6,361 nt of DNA from contig JAICTW010000172.1 of assembly GCA_025936195.1 (NCBI GenBank), forward strand, positions 1-6,361. The letters are read 5' to 3'. This stretch comes from Flavisolibacter sp. (GTDB taxonomy: Bacteria; Bacteroidota; Bacteroidia; Chitinophagales; Chitinophagaceae). Both the position numbers and the translations under genes were made by a program. Position 1 is the first letter of the stretch; each line of letters starts with the position of its first letter. This document shows positions 5,879-6,361 of the stretch, in pieces. The notes beneath the pieces are model-generated. The model was not told where the DNA came from. It saw only the letters and a program-made list of their open reading frames with translations, and did not search any database.

Positions 5879-6166
5879 ATGCAAAACGCGCATTGGATAA
5901 AACCATTAAGTGAGAAAATAGTAGTTAAGCCATTCCCGCCTGATGAATTTTCAGAAGCAGGATTAATTATACCGGATAGCGTGAAAAAAAGACCAGCAAA
6001 GGCAACAATTGTAGCGGTAGGTGGTGGGCTTGAAAAAAGGCCAATGCAATTTGAGCCGGGAGATATAGTCTTTCATGTACGCGATTGCGGTGATTTGATT
6101 CAATACGATGATGTTGATTACTATATAATTAAAGATTTAGACATCTTGGCGAAGCTAGAAAATTAA
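5879..6166 (+). CDS. Phage GroES-type co-chaperonin (Cpn10)
   Basis: The product has 95 residues and aligns along its length with bacterial GroES (97 in E. coli). It opens with WIKPLSEKIVVKPF, matching the conserved RPL-D-V-VK strand. A mobile loop (about 18-36) contains AGLII, equivalent to the GGIVL tripeptide region that docks into GroEL. Further along are the strand ATIVAVGGG, then EPGDIVF (equivalent to VKVGDIVIF), and a C-terminal DYYIIKDLDILAKLEN matching the EVLIM.ESDILA block. The roof hairpin between GGG and PGD is about five residues shorter than in GroES. GroES heptamers cap GroEL to enclose folding substrates. A phage copy, as with T4 gp31, lets the host chamber fold virion proteins; the location among head genes points to a structural substrate. 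GroEL-binding residues are intact, so it should be functional. Confidence 0.93.
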   Translation: MQNAHWIKPLSEKIVVKPFPPDEFSEAGLIIPDSVKKRPAKATIVAVGGGLEKRPMQFEPGDIVFHVRDCGDLIQYDDVDYYIIKDLDILAKLEN

Positions 6167-6171
6167 TATTT

Positions 6172-6361
6172 ATGGCACGGCATCAACAATGGATAGATTT
6201 GGACACTTGTATCAATAGCTATATTGATGAGTCGGAACAGTCTGTGCATAAATTTTTCAAACTCTGGCAATTAGCTTTTAGGATTCAAACAGAATTAGGC
6301 ATAGATTTTTTCTTCCAAATTAAATCCTTAAAGCTACCTGTTAATGCAAACCTGACAGTAA
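6172..6361 (+). CDS. Probable head-tail connector protein, N-terminal part (partial)
   Basis: An ATG 5 nt after the co-chaperonin stop opens a frame that runs 63 codons to the window edge without a stop. The leader AAAATTAA (6159-6166) overlaps the preceding stop. The sequence begins MARHQQWIDLDTCINSYIDE, followed by a helix containing KFFKLWQLAFRIQTELGIDF, then IKSLKLPVNANLTV, a strand pair interrupted by the window end. I recall this opening (an acidic WI.LD helix, a second helix, then a K-LPVNAN-TV strand leading to a LP-DY motif) from structural proteins of Bacteroidota phages with a connector or neck role. The missing part would decide it. The frame has good coding character and continues the operon order. 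Confidence 0.6.
   Translation, partial: MARHQQWIDLDTCINSYIDESEQSVHKFFKLWQLAFRIQTELGIDFFFQIKSLKLPVNANLTV

Overview
The window looks like part of the late (virion) gene cluster of a tailed phage or prophage infecting a member of the Bacteroidota. The evidence is as follows. All genes lie on the + strand and are tightly packed, with gaps of 1 to about 105 nt. The order is that of a head module: end of a probable portal gene, small beta-rich proteins, scaffold-like protein, major capsid protein, connector-type proteins. Most starts lack a Shine-Dalgarno sequence and follow an A/T-rich leader, often AAAATTAA, as is usual in Bacteroidota. Both TAA and TAG act as ordinary stops, so nothing suggests stop-codon recoding. 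No integrase, tRNA, rRNA, CRISPR array or insertion sequence is visible, and no gene-free stretch exceeds 300 bases.

Left part (1-835): the last 63 codons of a protein with a Gln/Glu/Met-rich tail, probably the portal, then two small genes (206-484 and 488-835). The two products appear to be diverged copies of one beta-sandwich fold and are candidates for capsid decoration or head-fibre proteins. Middle part (836-3560): a 49-bp gap holds a perfect 20-bp palindrome next to a promoter-like CATCTTTG. It is followed by a scaffold-like protein (885-2057) and the major capsid protein (2084-3523), which ends at a clear hairpin terminator. Right part (3561-6361): a 306-aa protein of unknown role, a 228-aa and a 210-aa probable connector or neck protein (the second starting at TTG behind a perfect Shine-Dalgarno), a phage GroES-type co-chaperonin (5879-6166), and the first 63 codons of another probable connector protein cut off by the window end.

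In the likely working scheme, the scaffold guides capsid protein assembly around the portal, decoration proteins may stabilise the shell, and the ring or connector proteins close the neck and join the tail. The co-chaperonin would adapt the host GroEL to fold one or more of these proteins, most plausibly the capsid protein. Assignments of portal, scaffold, capsid and connectors rest on gene order, size, composition and remembered family patterns, not on a database search. The co-chaperonin is the only gene assigned directly from sequence motifs. The most notable points are the co-chaperonin with a shortened roof hairpin inside a head module, the tandem beta-sandwich paralogues, and the 20-bp palindrome ahead of the scaffold gene.
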